From: QHXM01 sp032160705
Lineage (GTDB): Bacteria; Acidobacteriota; Blastocatellia; Pyrinomonadales; Pyrinomonadaceae
Assembly: GCA_032160705.1 (NCBI GenBank)
Contig: JAVHVE010000065.1
Location: forward strand, 133,944 to 197,943
Direction: 5' to 3'
DNA length: 64,000 nt
The notes under the pieces were generated by a model, which searched no databases, was not told the DNA's origin, and worked only from the letters and a program-made list of their open reading frames with translations. Shown piece after piece: positions 1-10,640 of the stretch. The number at the start of each line of letters is the position of its first letter. The first letter of the stretch is position 1. The position numbers and the translations under genes were made by a program.

Positions 1-300
1 GACGTGCGCGGGCCATACTCTGCCGACACGGTTTTCCTGCGTGCCTCGCGCGGTGAGTTTGACGCGGTGATTGCGTGCTATCATGATCAGGCCATGATCC
101 CGGTCAAATGCCTGTCGTTTGGCGAGGCGGTCAATGTCACATTAGGCTTGCCGTTTATCCGCACCTCTGTTGATCACGGCACGGCGTTCGACATCGCGGG
201 CAGAGGGCTGGCGGAACATTCGAGTATGCTGGCAGCGATCACCCTGGCCGCAGAGTTGTCGTCGCGCGCTGATGAATCAACGAGAGCCGTCGAGGCTTAA
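1..300 (+). CDS. pdxA: 4-hydroxythreonine-4-phosphate dehydrogenase, C-terminal part (5' end outside window)
   Basis: PdxA oxidises 4-phosphohydroxy-L-threonine in the DXP-dependent branch of pyridoxal 5'-phosphate synthesis, in the cytoplasm. The reading frame is open from base 1, so only about the last 99 residues are visible. They carry PdxA hallmarks: GPYSADTVF, the metal/substrate motif CYHDQAMIPVK, and the C-terminal block GLPFIRTSVDHGTAFDIAG. The GTG at base 4 is internal, not the start. The gene ends 17 bases before a response regulator on the same strand. Identity is clear from the motifs. Nothing can be said about its promoter. Confidence 0.95.
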   Translation, partial: DVRGPYSADTVFLRASRGEFDAVIACYHDQAMIPVKCLSFGEAVNVTLGLPFIRTSVDHGTAFDIAGRGLAEHSSMLAAITLAAELSSRADESTRAVEA

Positions 301-317
301 AGTTTAAGGAGTAAGCT

Positions 318-725
318 GTGAAATCTCCGGCAGATAATCCTCAACCCTCACGTCGTATCCTCGTCGCTGACGACGATCCGGCTATCCTGCGACTGGTGAC
401 CGCTATCGTCGAGAAGGAAGGTTACACGGTCGTGCCCGCGCGCGATGGCCGCGAGGCCTACAAGCTGCTGCAAGCGGATTCAGACTTCGTCGCGGGCATC
501 TTCGACGTCGTCATGCCGCACATCCAGGGGCCGGAGCTTGTTCGTTACATGAAGACCGAGAAGCGGCTGATGAAAATTCCCGTGATGATGATGACCGCCG
601 AGCAGAATCCCAAGCTCTCTTCCGACAGCTTCTCCGCCGGAGCGGTCGTCTTTCTCCCGAAGCCTTTCACCACTGCTCAACTGCAAATCATGCTGCGGAT
701 GCTAATCAGCAAAAGCGGGTCGTAA
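318..725 (+). CDS. single-domain response regulator (CheY-like receiver)
   Basis: A 135-residue stand-alone receiver domain with no output domain. Visible residues: acidic cluster D18-D20, predicted phosphoacceptor D63 (IFDVVMP), T93 and the conserved lysine K115 in LPKPF. Start is GTG at 318, supported by AAGGAG about 9 bases upstream. It follows pdxA by 17 bases and may be co-transcribed. Such proteins normally relay a phosphoryl group or act by protein contact. Its partner kinase is not visible nearby. The family call is firm; the role is unknown. Confidence 0.9.
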   Translation: MKSPADNPQPSRRILVADDDPAILRLVTAIVEKEGYTVVPARDGREAYKLLQADSDFVAGIFDVVMPHIQGPELVRYMKTEKRLMKIPVMMMTAEQNPKLSSDSFSAGAVVFLPKPFTTAQLQIMLRMLISKSGS

Positions 726-739
726 GAGGAATCTCGCGT

Positions 740-1510
740 ATGGCTAAGCAACCTCTCGCCGAGGTTTTTGGCTTTCCTATCAATAACCAATCGCCTGAAG
801 CTACCCGCTACAGAGAGAAACGGCTCTGCCCTTTCAATAATAAAGTTCCAAATTGCACCAAAGATAAAGCGAACGATCCGCTCGGAGTATGCAGCGTGAA
901 AGATGGTGAGAACGTAACCATTACCTGTCCTGTGCGCTTTCGTGAGGATTGGGTTATAGCAGAGGATGCCGCCGCGTTCTTTTTCCCGGTAGAGGCTAAA
1001 TGGACTTCTCTGACTGAAGTCCGCCTCAACGATAAATACGGAAAGTCGGCTGGCAATATTGATGTAGTGCTGGTTTCATACGACGGCAATGGGCGGGTTA
1101 CTGATTTTGGTGCATGTGAAGTGCAAGCAGTTTACATCTCCGGTAATGTGCGAGCACCTTTCGAATATTACATGCAGGATGCTATAGCGCATTCCAGTAT
1201 GGACTGGACAGGCAAGCCTCACTATCCGCGTCCCGATTACCTATCATCATCCAGAAAGCGCCTTGCGCCGCAGTTGATCTTCAAAGGCGGGATTCTTCAT
1301 GGGTGGCGCAAGAAGCAGGCTGTCGCCATTCATCAGGGCTTTTTTAATACACTCCCCAAACTTACGGAAGTTGATAAAAGTAAGGCTGATATAGCTTGGC
1401 TCATTTACGACCTTGTGCTTGATCCAGCGCAAAACATCTATAGGCTGAATAGGAGCCGGACGGTATATACTGAATTCGAGCCAGCACTGCTGAAGATCAC
1501 GAAAGCTTAA
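740..1510 (+). CDS. NotI-family type II restriction endonuclease
   Basis: Predicted PD-(D/E)XK restriction endonuclease of the NotI family, 256 residues, shorter than NotI itself. Four cysteines, C30, C39, C51 and C63 (contexts LCPF, NCTKD, GVCSV, ITCPV), match the family's Cys4 iron site. A candidate catalytic set is D108 (GNIDVV), E127 and Q129 (ACEVQAVY), matching the D...E-x-Q of NotI. It is followed by a tiny ORF and an adenine methyltransferase, giving a complete restriction-modification pair. The region is visibly more AT-rich than its neighbours, suggesting transfer. NotI cuts GCGGCCGC, but the specificity here cannot be read from sequence. Confidence 0.82.
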   Translation: MAKQPLAEVFGFPINNQSPEATRYREKRLCPFNNKVPNCTKDKANDPLGVCSVKDGENVTITCPVRFREDWVIAEDAAAFFFPVEAKWTSLTEVRLNDKYGKSAGNIDVVLVSYDGNGRVTDFGACEVQAVYISGNVRAPFEYYMQDAIAHSSMDWTGKPHYPRPDYLSSSRKRLAPQLIFKGGILHGWRKKQAVAIHQGFFNTLPKLTEVDKSKADIAWLIYDLVLDPAQNIYRLNRSRTVYTEFEPALLKITKA

Positions 1511-1519
1511 GCAGGTGCG

Positions 1520-1621
1520 ATGGAAACATTTATTGAGCAATTGCAAGCAAAGCTGGACGAAAAGCTAGATGACAACAACCCGCCGGACGCCCCTATATTG
1601 ACAGACATTCCACTGGCGTAA
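1520..1621 (+). CDS. 33-residue acidic ORF between endonuclease and methyltransferase
   Basis: ATG at 1520 opens 33 codons beginning METFIEQLQAKLDEKL and ending at TAA 1619-1621, five bases before the methyltransferase ATG. It starts nine bases after the endonuclease stop. The first half looks like a short amphipathic helix and the second half is proline- and aspartate-rich. There is no helix-turn-helix, so it is not a standard C (controller) protein. It could be a translated coupling peptide that delivers ribosomes to the methyltransferase start, or a non-functional linker. It is too short to judge from composition alone. Confidence 0.35.
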   Translation: METFIEQLQAKLDEKLDDNNPPDAPILTDIPLA

Positions 1622-1626
1622 ATCCA

Positions 1627-2538
1627 ATGCCACAAGCGACCGCTCAAAATTATCTCTTTGGGGAACAAGAAGCTCATAAAGTCGTTAATGTGGCATCAGT
1701 GCCGCAACGCAGCCCATTCCGCTATCCAGGTGGCAAGACTTGGCTCGTGCCACGCATTAGACAGTGGATTGCAAGTTTGCCCAAGCGGCCAGTTGAGTTT
1801 ATTGAGCCATTCGCAGGCGGGGCAAGCGTTAGCCTCTCCGTTGGATTTGAAGACTTGTCAGATCGCGTCAAGATGGTAGAACTTGATGAACAAGTAGCCG
1901 CTGTTTGGAAGGTAATTATTGATGGCGATAACGGGACGTGGCTTGCTAATAAGATCGCTCGCTTCAATCTGACGCCTGAATCTCTTAAAGAGGTAATGAC
2001 GAGCCCAACGAATACCCTCAGGGCGAAAGCGTTCCGCACGATCTTGAAAAACAGAACACATCATGGCGGCATCCTGGCATCGGGCTCTGCCCCGCTAAAG
2101 TTCGGGGAGAATGGGAAAGGCATCTTATCGCGCTGGTATCCTGTCACCCTCAGGGATCGTATTATAGCAATTTCAAAAATCAGAAATCGTTTTACCTTTA
2201 TCGAAGGCGACGGTCTCGACGTGATAAGACAAAACGCTCACCGCCCAGGTGTAGTCTTTTATATTGATCCTCCTTATACAGTGGAGGGGCAGGGAAAAAA
2301 GGCAGGTAAGCGGCTTTACACTTACTTTCACATCAACCATGAAGAGTTGTTCAATCTGACAAGCACTATTGACGGAGATTTCTTAATGACTTATGACAAT
2401 ACTATTGAAGTACGCGAGCTTGCGCGGCAGCGTGGGCTGGATGTAGAGCCTATCGCAATGAAAAACACTCATCACGCTGAGTTGACCGAACTCCTGATCG
2501 GTCGCAATCTGAGTTGGGCTAGGACGACTAAACAGTAA
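1627..2538 (+). CDS. Dam-class DNA adenine methyltransferase (protective partner of the NotI-like enzyme)
   Basis: N6-adenine methyltransferase of the D12/Dam class, 303 residues. The order of motifs is the alpha class order: FRYPGGK (residues 31-37, AdoMet-binding motif X/I region), EPFAGGASVSL (60-70), then the catalytic motif IV DPPY (214-217). It probably methylates the site cut by the upstream endonuclease, judging from the adjacent same-strand layout. Pairing a NotI-type endonuclease with an adenine rather than a cytosine methyltransferase is noteworthy, since NotI's own partner is a cytosine enzyme. Base composition is AT-richer than the flanks, as for the endonuclease. Confidence 0.9.
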   Translation: MPQATAQNYLFGEQEAHKVVNVASVPQRSPFRYPGGKTWLVPRIRQWIASLPKRPVEFIEPFAGGASVSLSVGFEDLSDRVKMVELDEQVAAVWKVIIDGDNGTWLANKIARFNLTPESLKEVMTSPTNTLRAKAFRTILKNRTHHGGILASGSAPLKFGENGKGILSRWYPVTLRDRIIAISKIRNRFTFIEGDGLDVIRQNAHRPGVVFYIDPPYTVEGQGKKAGKRLYTYFHINHEELFNLTSTIDGDFLMTYDNTIEVRELARQRGLDVEPIAMKNTHHAELTELLIGRNLSWARTTKQ

Positions 2539-2548
2539 GGCAAAAAGA

Positions 2549-3163
2549 ATGAAGAAAAGAATTCAATGGACGATTCTAGGTTTTAGCCTGGCAGTCATCA
2601 GTATCGCGGCGACGATTGGTTATACACGAGCCGCAGATGATCTGAGTCCGAATCAGGCGCGCAAGTTGATTGCGAATATGGTGGGCATCAAGCTGCCTTC
2701 AAACGCGGTGCGCGTGCGCGAAGTGTCAGTGACAGGTTCGTCTGCGCTGGTCGTGGCGCAGGTTGAGACGGCGTTTCGCTTCGTCAAAGGCGATGATGGG
2801 AAGTGGCGCGTGGCGGAGATCAGGACGGGCGATAATCGCTGGGAAGATGTCGAAACATTGGTGCGGGCGGTCAACACGGAAAAGGCCGAGCGCGCGCGCG
2901 CCGAGCTTGAGACGCTGGCAGTGGCGCTCGAAGCCTTCCGGCGCGAGCGCGGCTTCTACGTTGTCGCCGCTGACGAAGGTGTCCTCGTTGACCACCTCAA
3001 CCCACGTTACCTGGCGCGCGTGATTCGCGTTGACCCCTGGCACAAACCCTACCTCTACGAAGGCACGCAAGCCTCCTTCACCCTCCGCTCAGCCGGAGCA
3101 GACGGCAAAGAAAACACGCCGGACGACGTGGTAAGGCAGAATTCAGAATCCAGAATAAGATAA
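2549..3163 (+). CDS. exported protein with GspG-like pseudopilin C-terminal domain
   Basis: 204 residues with an N-terminal signal sequence or single membrane anchor (basic start, hydrophobic stretch about residues 8-22, then TRAADD). The second half contains a helix (LETLAVALEAFRRERGFY) followed by VDPWHKPYLYEG, FTLRSAGADGKENTPDD, the calcium-binding C-terminal block of type II secretion major pseudopilins (GspG). The N-terminal prepilin cleavage motif of true GspG is not evident, so this is a pseudopilin-like domain on a secreted protein. The last residues (RQNSESRIR) are translated from an intergenic heptad repeat that also supplies the stop codon. Confidence 0.75.
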   Translation: MKKRIQWTILGFSLAVISIAATIGYTRAADDLSPNQARKLIANMVGIKLPSNAVRVREVSVTGSSALVVAQVETAFRFVKGDDGKWRVAEIRTGDNRWEDVETLVRAVNTEKAERARAELETLAVALEAFRRERGFYVVAADEGVLVDHLNPRYLARVIRVDPWHKPYLYEGTQASFTLRSAGADGKENTPDDVVRQNSESRIR

Positions 3164-3275
3164 AACAGAATACAGAAGACAGGAGTCAGGAGTCAGAATA
3201 ATAAGGCGGAGAACCGCTGTGACTGATTTTCTTTTCTCCTGTCTTCTGTCTTCTGTGTTCTGTCTCCTGCTTTTG
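3136..3275. repeat. heptad inverted repeat, CAGAATC type (A1)
   Basis: Left arm 3136-3210 is a run of degenerate 7-mers (CAGAATC, CAGAAGA, CAGGAGT). The right arm 3234-3274 is its complement (TCTTCTG, TCTCCTG). The core contains GGCGGAGAACCGCTGT. It begins inside the preceding gene and provides its last codons and stop. Confidence 0.85.
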
Positions 3276-3432
3276 TGTTTTTCCTTGACGCTACTCGTGG
3301 CGGGTGTTAGGTTTTAAGAGTGGCTTTCGGGAGAAAGCTTGACCGAACAGCCGCAGCCCCTTGCCCCGCGCCGTTTGCATTGAAGAGCAAGTCCCACTGA
3401 TGGCGCTCACCTCAAACGAAGGAGTCCGAGTT

Positions 3433-4947
3433 TTGGTCACGGGACGCACACTGTTGCTCGCAGACGATTCCGCCACAATCCAAAAGGTGGTTGACCTGAC
3501 GTTCACGGACGAAGGTCTGCAAGTCATCACGGTGGGCGACGGCCAGCAGGCTATCGAAAAGCTGGAAGAAATTGTCCCCGACATCGTGCTCGCGGATGTC
3601 TTCATGCCCGGACTCAATGGCTACGAAGTCTGCGAATATATCAAGCGAAACGAACGTTTCCGCCACATCCCTGTTATGCTTCTCGTCGGCTCGTTCGAGC
3701 CGTTTGACGAAGCGGAGGCGCGCAGAGTCGGCGCGGATGATTATTTGACGAAACCTTTTCAATCAATACGCACTCTGATCGGCAAGGTCGGCAATCTTTT
3801 GAGTGGAGGTGGCGGCACGGACGCGAACGAAGCTCCGACCCGCAAGCTCGCTCCGCCGCCGGAAGCTGAAAAAGAGAACATCCCGGATGAAGAGTTTATC
3901 AAACGCTCGACAGCCGATACAGCTCCGCTCCCGCAGCACGAGCGAGAAGAGATGACACACCGGAGCGACAGCTTAAGCGAGAATGCCTTGGCTGATTTAA
4001 GTATGGACGATCAAATGATTGAGGCGACACCCGCCAACGATTACAGCGGCCAGTCAGAGCGTGTCGCGCACGAGCAACAACAGCAGTCGCGCCCGACCGC
4101 CGCATACTCGGCAACGGATTTGAGGGAAGCCGGAATTACTCAAGCTGTTGAAAGCGCAAATGCGCCTGAGCAGCAAGCAGAGCCCGTTGGCGCATACGCT
4201 CCGGCGCAGGTCAGCGAACAATCGCACACTGCCGCCGCCAGCCAGTCGCACGTTGGCAGCCGCGCGAGCAGTAGCAGCATCGGGGCTACGGATGAGGCAC
4301 TGCTTGATCTGGGCGACATCGAACCGCCACAGGCACAGGCTGAGGCTGACGACTTTTTTCTGGATTTGCTTGATGAGTCTCCCGGGCAGGCGCATGGAAG
4401 CGCGCCGCCCATAGCTTCAACTTTCGAGCCGCCCGTTGAGACCGCCGCCGCATCTTCTCCTGCTGAAGAATGGGATGCCTCGGCGCGCGTGGATCACGAA
4501 GCAGCGACGGCGGAAGCCCCGCCGCAGGCACAAGAGTTTGTCGAGGCAGAGGTTTTGGGCGACGAGCCGGGCGAGAGGCGCGCGCCCGTCGAAGAGCAGC
4601 CCTCGCCTGTTGCGGAATACAAAGACGCCGAAGCCGCGTCCCCTTCAGCAAGTGAAGAGTTTTCTCCTGACATGCAATCGGCTCCGACCGAGCGGTTGCC
4701 CGATACCTTTCAACTTGAAGAAGCACCGGTAGAAACGGGTGATGCTCAAAGCATTGCAGCCGCGAATCGTTCGCCCGTCGCCGGTCAAATCACGCTGGAG
4801 CAATTATCGCCCGAAGTGATTGATGCAATCGCGCGCCGCGCAGTCGAACAGCTTTCCGCACGGGTCGTCGAGCAAATTGCCTGGGAAGTCGTCCCCCAAT
4901 TGGCCGAGCTTCTCATCAAGCGCCGACTGGAGGAGGAAAAGCAGTAG
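3433..4947 (+). CDS. response regulator with long disordered linker and conserved C-terminal helix domain
   Basis: Starts most likely at TTG 3433: AAGGAG lies at 3419-3424, and the protein then begins directly with the receiver fold (MVTGRTLLLADDSATIQ). ATG 3400 and TTG 3361 are in-frame alternatives. Residues 5-120 form a receiver domain with D55 as phosphoacceptor and K107 in TKPF. About 330 residues of Ala/Glu/Pro/Ser-rich, probably disordered linker follow. The final 50 residues (ITLEQLSPEVIDAIARR ... EVVPQLAELLIKRRL) form a helical module that I recognise at the end of similar long response regulators in Acidobacteria and Deltaproteobacteria. No DNA-binding domain is seen. The output mechanism is unknown. 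Confidence 0.82.
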   Translation: MVTGRTLLLADDSATIQKVVDLTFTDEGLQVITVGDGQQAIEKLEEIVPDIVLADVFMPGLNGYEVCEYIKRNERFRHIPVMLLVGSFEPFDEAEARRVGADDYLTKPFQSIRTLIGKVGNLLSGGGGTDANEAPTRKLAPPPEAEKENIPDEEFIKRSTADTAPLPQHEREEMTHRSDSLSENALADLSMDDQMIEATPANDYSGQSERVAHEQQQQSRPTAAYSATDLREAGITQAVESANAPEQQAEPVGAYAPAQVSEQSHTAAASQSHVGSRASSSSIGATDEALLDLGDIEPPQAQAEADDFFLDLLDESPGQAHGSAPPIASTFEPPVETAAASSPAEEWDASARVDHEAATAEAPPQAQEFVEAEVLGDEPGERRAPVEEQPSPVAEYKDAEAASPSASEEFSPDMQSAPTERLPDTFQLEEAPVETGDAQSIAAANRSPVAGQITLEQLSPEVIDAIARRAVEQLSARVVEQIAWEVVPQLAELLIKRRLEEEKQ

Positions 4948-4948
4948 G

Positions 4949-5076
4949 CAGTTTTCAGTTTTCGGTTTTCAGTTAAAACAGATAAATGGCCGCCAGTGTT
5001 CTGCGATATGAAAACTGGCGGCCATTGCTTTACAATGATGCATTACTGAAAACTGAAAACCGAAAACTGAAAACTG
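4949..5076. repeat. heptad inverted repeat, CAGTTTT type (F), with internal hairpin
   Basis: Arms of CAGTTTT/CGGTTTT 7-mers (4949-4974) and their complement AAAACTG (5045-5076). The core holds a separate 12-bp perfect stem, ATGGCCGCCAGT (4986-4997) with ACTGGCGGCCAT (5014-5025). It ends six bases before the valS start codon, so it lies in the likely valS leader. Confidence 0.8.
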
Positions 5077-5081
5077 TTCTC

Positions 5082-7774
<2,693 letters not shown>

Positions 7775-7778
<4 letters not shown>

Positions 7779-8629
7779 ACTGGCTCGACGAAGGCGCGCT
7801 CTTTTCCCAGATCGGAGCGTTTCTCGCGGAAGATTTGGGGCGCGGCGACATCACCACGCAGGCGACCGTCACGCGCAACGCACGCGCGCGTGGCCGCTTT
7901 CTCGCCAAAGAACCGATGGTCGTCGCCGGATTAGAAGCGGCAGAAGCGGTCTTCTCCACGCTCGATACGCAGCAGCAATTGGAGGCTTTCGCCTCTGACG
8001 GCGAAGAGGTCGAAGCCGGAAAAGTGATCGCGCGCACGAGCGGCTTTGCCGACGTGCTGCTGGCGGGCGAGCGCGTCGCCTTGAACCTGCTTCAGCGTCT
8101 TTCGGGGATTGCGACCATCACGCGCCGTTACGTTCGCGCTATTGAAGGCACGAACGCGCAGATTGTTGATACGCGCAAGACCACGCCGGGCTTGCGTATG
8201 CTGGAAAAGTACGCGGTCATTTCGGGCGGGGCGCGCAATCATCGTTTAGGCTTGGATGATGGTGTTCTTATCAAGGACAACCATATCGCGCTCGCCGGTG
8301 GCGTCGGTGCGGCAGTCGAGCGGGCGCGGGCCTCGGTCGGGCATCTGCACAAGATCGAAATCGAAGTTTCGACTGAAAAAGATTTGCGCGAAGCCATCAA
8401 AGGCGGTGCGGACATCCTCTTGCTGGACAATCTTAGTCCCGAAGAGACGGCACGCATGGTCACACTCGCCCGCGAGCTTGCACCGAAAATCGCGCTCGAA
8501 TCCTCCGGCGGCATCACGCTTGAGAACGTGCGCGCCTACGCCGAAGCAGGCGTTGACCTCATCAGCATCGGCGCGCTCACACATTCCGCCCGCGCGATGG
8601 ACATCAGCTTTAAAATTCAAGCAGGGTAA
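7775..8629 (+). CDS. nadC: nicotinate-nucleotide diphosphorylase (quinolinate phosphoribosyltransferase)
   Basis: Converts quinolinate and PRPP to nicotinate mononucleotide in de novo NAD synthesis. 284 residues, normal length. Typical blocks: EDLGRGDITT near the start, NLLQRLSGIAT, the PRPP/quinolinate-binding VDTRKTTPGLRMLEKYAV, GGARNHRLGLDDGVLIKDNH, and LESSGGIT near the end. Start ATG overlaps the valS stop. nadA and nadB are not in the window, so this gene is separated from the rest of its pathway. The recognisable motifs make the call secure. Confidence 0.97.
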
Positions 8630-8663
8630 GAACCGGAACCAGCGGCTGAAAGAAGCGTGAAAG

Positions 8664-8788
<125 letters not shown>

Positions 8789-8851
8789 CTTGAGGTGCAT
8801 CGCGGCATCATTAGTGGTAGTCTTAATTCATAAATTTGCACGGGAGGTCTC

Positions 8852-9715
8852 GTGGTGCGTTATCAATTTACTCGCCGGATAATGATTGCGTTCGTAGTTT
8901 TGTTGGCTGTTGGTTTGTGCTTCGACGAAGCGAACGCGCAACGAAGACGCACACGCCGGTCGCGTCGCATCACCAATCCCGTAGCCACCCGGACGGTCGT
9001 GCCCGCGATTGTTCCTCCAACACAAACCGCAGACCCGCAGATCATCAGTACAGCCGACCAGCAGGCGAGCGAACAGAGCGATGCTTCCGAGATTAGCGGT
9101 CAAGTTCCGGCGAGTTCACGCCGGACAACGCGCAGGCGCGCGGCTGAGCCGGAGGAAGATGCGGATTCGATGCGCCGCACCGTCAACGACCTCTCCACGC
9201 AGGTAACGAAGCTCTCGGATAAATTAAGCCAGATGGAGCAGCAGCAGCGCACGCTCGTTGACCTGGAACGCCTGTCGCGCGCCGAGCAGCGAGCCGAAAG
9301 TTTGCGGACGCAATTGCGCGACATTCAGGAGAAGGAAGGAACTTTGCAGGGGCGCATGGAGGAGACAGAGTTCAATCTCAGGCCTGATAGCATCGAGCGC
9401 GCCGTCTCAACTTACGGCTCGACCCGACCTGAAGAAGCCAGAGAGTCGCGTCGCCGCGCTCTCGAAAATGAGAAAGCCAGATTGCGTTCGCAGATTGATC
9501 TGTTCGCCACGAGCCGCCAGCAGCTTGAATCTTCCATCGTCAAGGCCGATCTCGACGTGGAGAGATTGCGCCAGCGGCTCGAAGATGCTGATGAGTCACA
9601 AACCAGAACGAACACGACCACCAGCAACGCCGACGACACCGAAGGAACGTCAACGACCACGCCGACGACGACCACCACACCGCCTGCGACGAACAACTCC
9701 ACCCCGCCGCGATGA
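8852..9715 (+). CDS. secreted coiled-coil protein of unknown function
   Basis: 287 residues. An N-terminal signal sequence (hydrophobic about residues 10-27, ending NAQ) is followed by an Arg-rich patch (RRRTRRSRR). Residues about 105-245 are strongly heptad-patterned coiled coil (LSTQVTKLSDKLSQMEQQQ..., SQIDLFATSRQQLESSI). The last 40 residues are a Thr-rich low-complexity tail. Start is GTG 8852 after GGGAGG at 8842-8847. It sits alone between two repeat elements. No known domain recognised; a periplasmic or envelope structural role is only a guess. Confidence 0.7.
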   Translation: MVRYQFTRRIMIAFVVLLAVGLCFDEANAQRRRTRRSRRITNPVATRTVVPAIVPPTQTADPQIISTADQQASEQSDASEISGQVPASSRRTTRRRAAEPEEDADSMRRTVNDLSTQVTKLSDKLSQMEQQQRTLVDLERLSRAEQRAESLRTQLRDIQEKEGTLQGRMEETEFNLRPDSIERAVSTYGSTRPEEARESRRRALENEKARLRSQIDLFATSRQQLESSIVKADLDVERLRQRLEDADESQTRTNTTTSNADDTEGTSTTTPTTTTTPPATNNSTPPR

Positions 9716-9716
9716 G

Positions 9717-9833
9717 CAGTGGTCAGTAGTCAGTGGCCAGTGGTCAGTGATTGAGTGTCAGCTATCTTGAATTTAAAGCTAAGAATCTAGATTCGTCATA
9801 AGTATTTTAACTGGCCACCGACCACTGGCCACT
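9717..9833. repeat. heptad inverted repeat, GTGGTCA type (C1)
   Basis: 7-mers GTGGTCA, GTAGTCA, GTGGCCA (9717-9750) face their complement TGGCCAC/CGACCAC (9810-9833). The loop of about 60 bases is AT-rich and lacks the GCGGAGAACC core. Confidence 0.8.
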
Positions 9834-9845
9834 ATTCTTAATCTC

Positions 9846-10175
9846 ATGGGCACAATCGCGCAGGCCGAACTCTATCATTTAATCAGTGAAGCGAGCGCGC
9901 GCGACGAGCGCGTCGTCGTGGCGACGGTGGCGCACACGCGCGGCTCAACGCCGCAGCGGCGCGGCGCTAAAATGCTCTTCTTCGAGAACGGCGAAGTGAA
10001 AGGGACGGTCGGTGGCGGCTGCATCGAGGCTGAAGTCTGGGCTGAAGCGCGCGAGGCTTTGCGCAGTGGCGTCTCCATGCTCCATCATTTCAAGCTGACT
10101 GCGGACGAAGCGAGCGAAGAAGGTATGGTCTGCGGCGGCACAATGGAGATTTTCATAGACGTGTGGAAGGATTAA
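9846..10175 (+). CDS. XdhC/CoxI N-terminal domain protein
   Basis: 109 residues matching the first (XdhC_CoxI) domain of the XdhC/CoxF family, which inserts the sulfurated molybdenum cofactor into xanthine-dehydrogenase-type enzymes. Visible signatures: VVATVAHTRGSTPQRRGAKMLF, GTVGGGCIEAEVWAEA, and the cysteine-bearing EGMVCGGTMEIFIDV. The Rossmann domain that normally follows is absent here but is found in a second gene at 10624-11451, with a Mpo1-like gene between. The last six codons are part of a long inverted repeat (10158-10269). Confidence 0.85.
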   Translation: MGTIAQAELYHLISEASARDERVVVATVAHTRGSTPQRRGAKMLFFENGEVKGTVGGGCIEAEVWAEAREALRSGVSMLHHFKLTADEASEEGMVCGGTMEIFIDVWKD

Positions 10176-10269
10176 AGACGTGACAAGTGACAGGTGACAA
10201 GAGAAACGCTTGTTCTTTCTTGTCACCTGTCACTTGTCACGGTTTACGGATTTAATCCTTCCACACGTC
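10158..10269. repeat. long inverted repeat with GTGACAG heptads (D) that includes coding sequence
   Basis: Two nested perfect stems: outer 19 bp (10158-10176 with 10251-10269) and inner 22 bp (10180-10201 with 10219-10240, built from GTGACAA/GTGACAG 7-mers). The outer left arm is the end of the XdhC-like gene and its stop codon. The right arm repeats it in reverse just ahead of the next Shine-Dalgarno. Confidence 0.9.
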
Positions 10270-10283
10270 ACGAAGGAGGAGTT

Positions 10284-10640
10284 ATGCCGACAAGTTCTTT
10301 CATGGAGAATTACAAAGAGAAGCACCGGCATCCTTTGAACAGGCTCTGTCATAGCATCGGCATCCCGATGATCGTCGTGAGCCTCCCGCTTTTCTTCTTC
10401 AACTGGAGGTGGGCGCTCGCGCTGTTTGTTGTCGGCTGGATTTTCCAGTTCGCCGGGCACCTGATTGAGGGTAATCAGCCCGCGTTCTTCAAGAACCCGA
10501 TGTACCTGCTCGCCGGCCCGATGTGGATTATGCATCGTGTGAGCGTCGCGCTCGGACTTTCCAAATCTTCTGCGAAGAGAAGTGCCGAGGACGAAGATTC
10601 CCGCGCTCTGAAGCTCACAGTGGATGCACGACCAAAGTAA
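10284..10640 (+). CDS. Mpo1-like (DUF962) small membrane protein
   Basis: 118 residues. ATG 10284 is preceded by AAGGAGGA (10273-10280), an excellent ribosome site. The N-terminal block FMENYKEKHRHPLNRLCHSIGIP and the following GHLIEGNQPAFFKNP motif are characteristic of the DUF962/Mpo1 family, whose yeast member is a 2-hydroxy fatty acid dioxygenase. Conserved histidines in the first block and near GH could bind iron. Two hydrophobic segments flank NWRW. It overlaps the next gene by 17 bases. Its position between two halves of the XdhC system is probably coincidental insertion or an operon of unrelated functions. Confidence 0.85.
   Translation: MPTSSFMENYKEKHRHPLNRLCHSIGIPMIVVSLPLFFFNWRWALALFVVGWIFQFAGHLIEGNQPAFFKNPMYLLAGPMWIMHRVSVALGLSKSSAKRSAEDEDSRALKLTVDARPK

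Noticed and set aside
3136..3275. Reading the heptad arrays as a CRISPR array
   Set aside because: Units are only 7 bases, have no spacers between repeats, and the arms are reverse complements. No cas gene is nearby.
4986..5081. Using the upstream ATG as the valS start
   Set aside because: The added residues would come from the repeat element and its hairpin. ATG 5082 begins the conserved protein directly.
5040..5081. A T-box riboswitch upstream of valS
   Set aside because: The T-box core (TGGNACCGCG-type) sequence and specifier loop are absent. The leader holds only the heptad arm and one hairpin.
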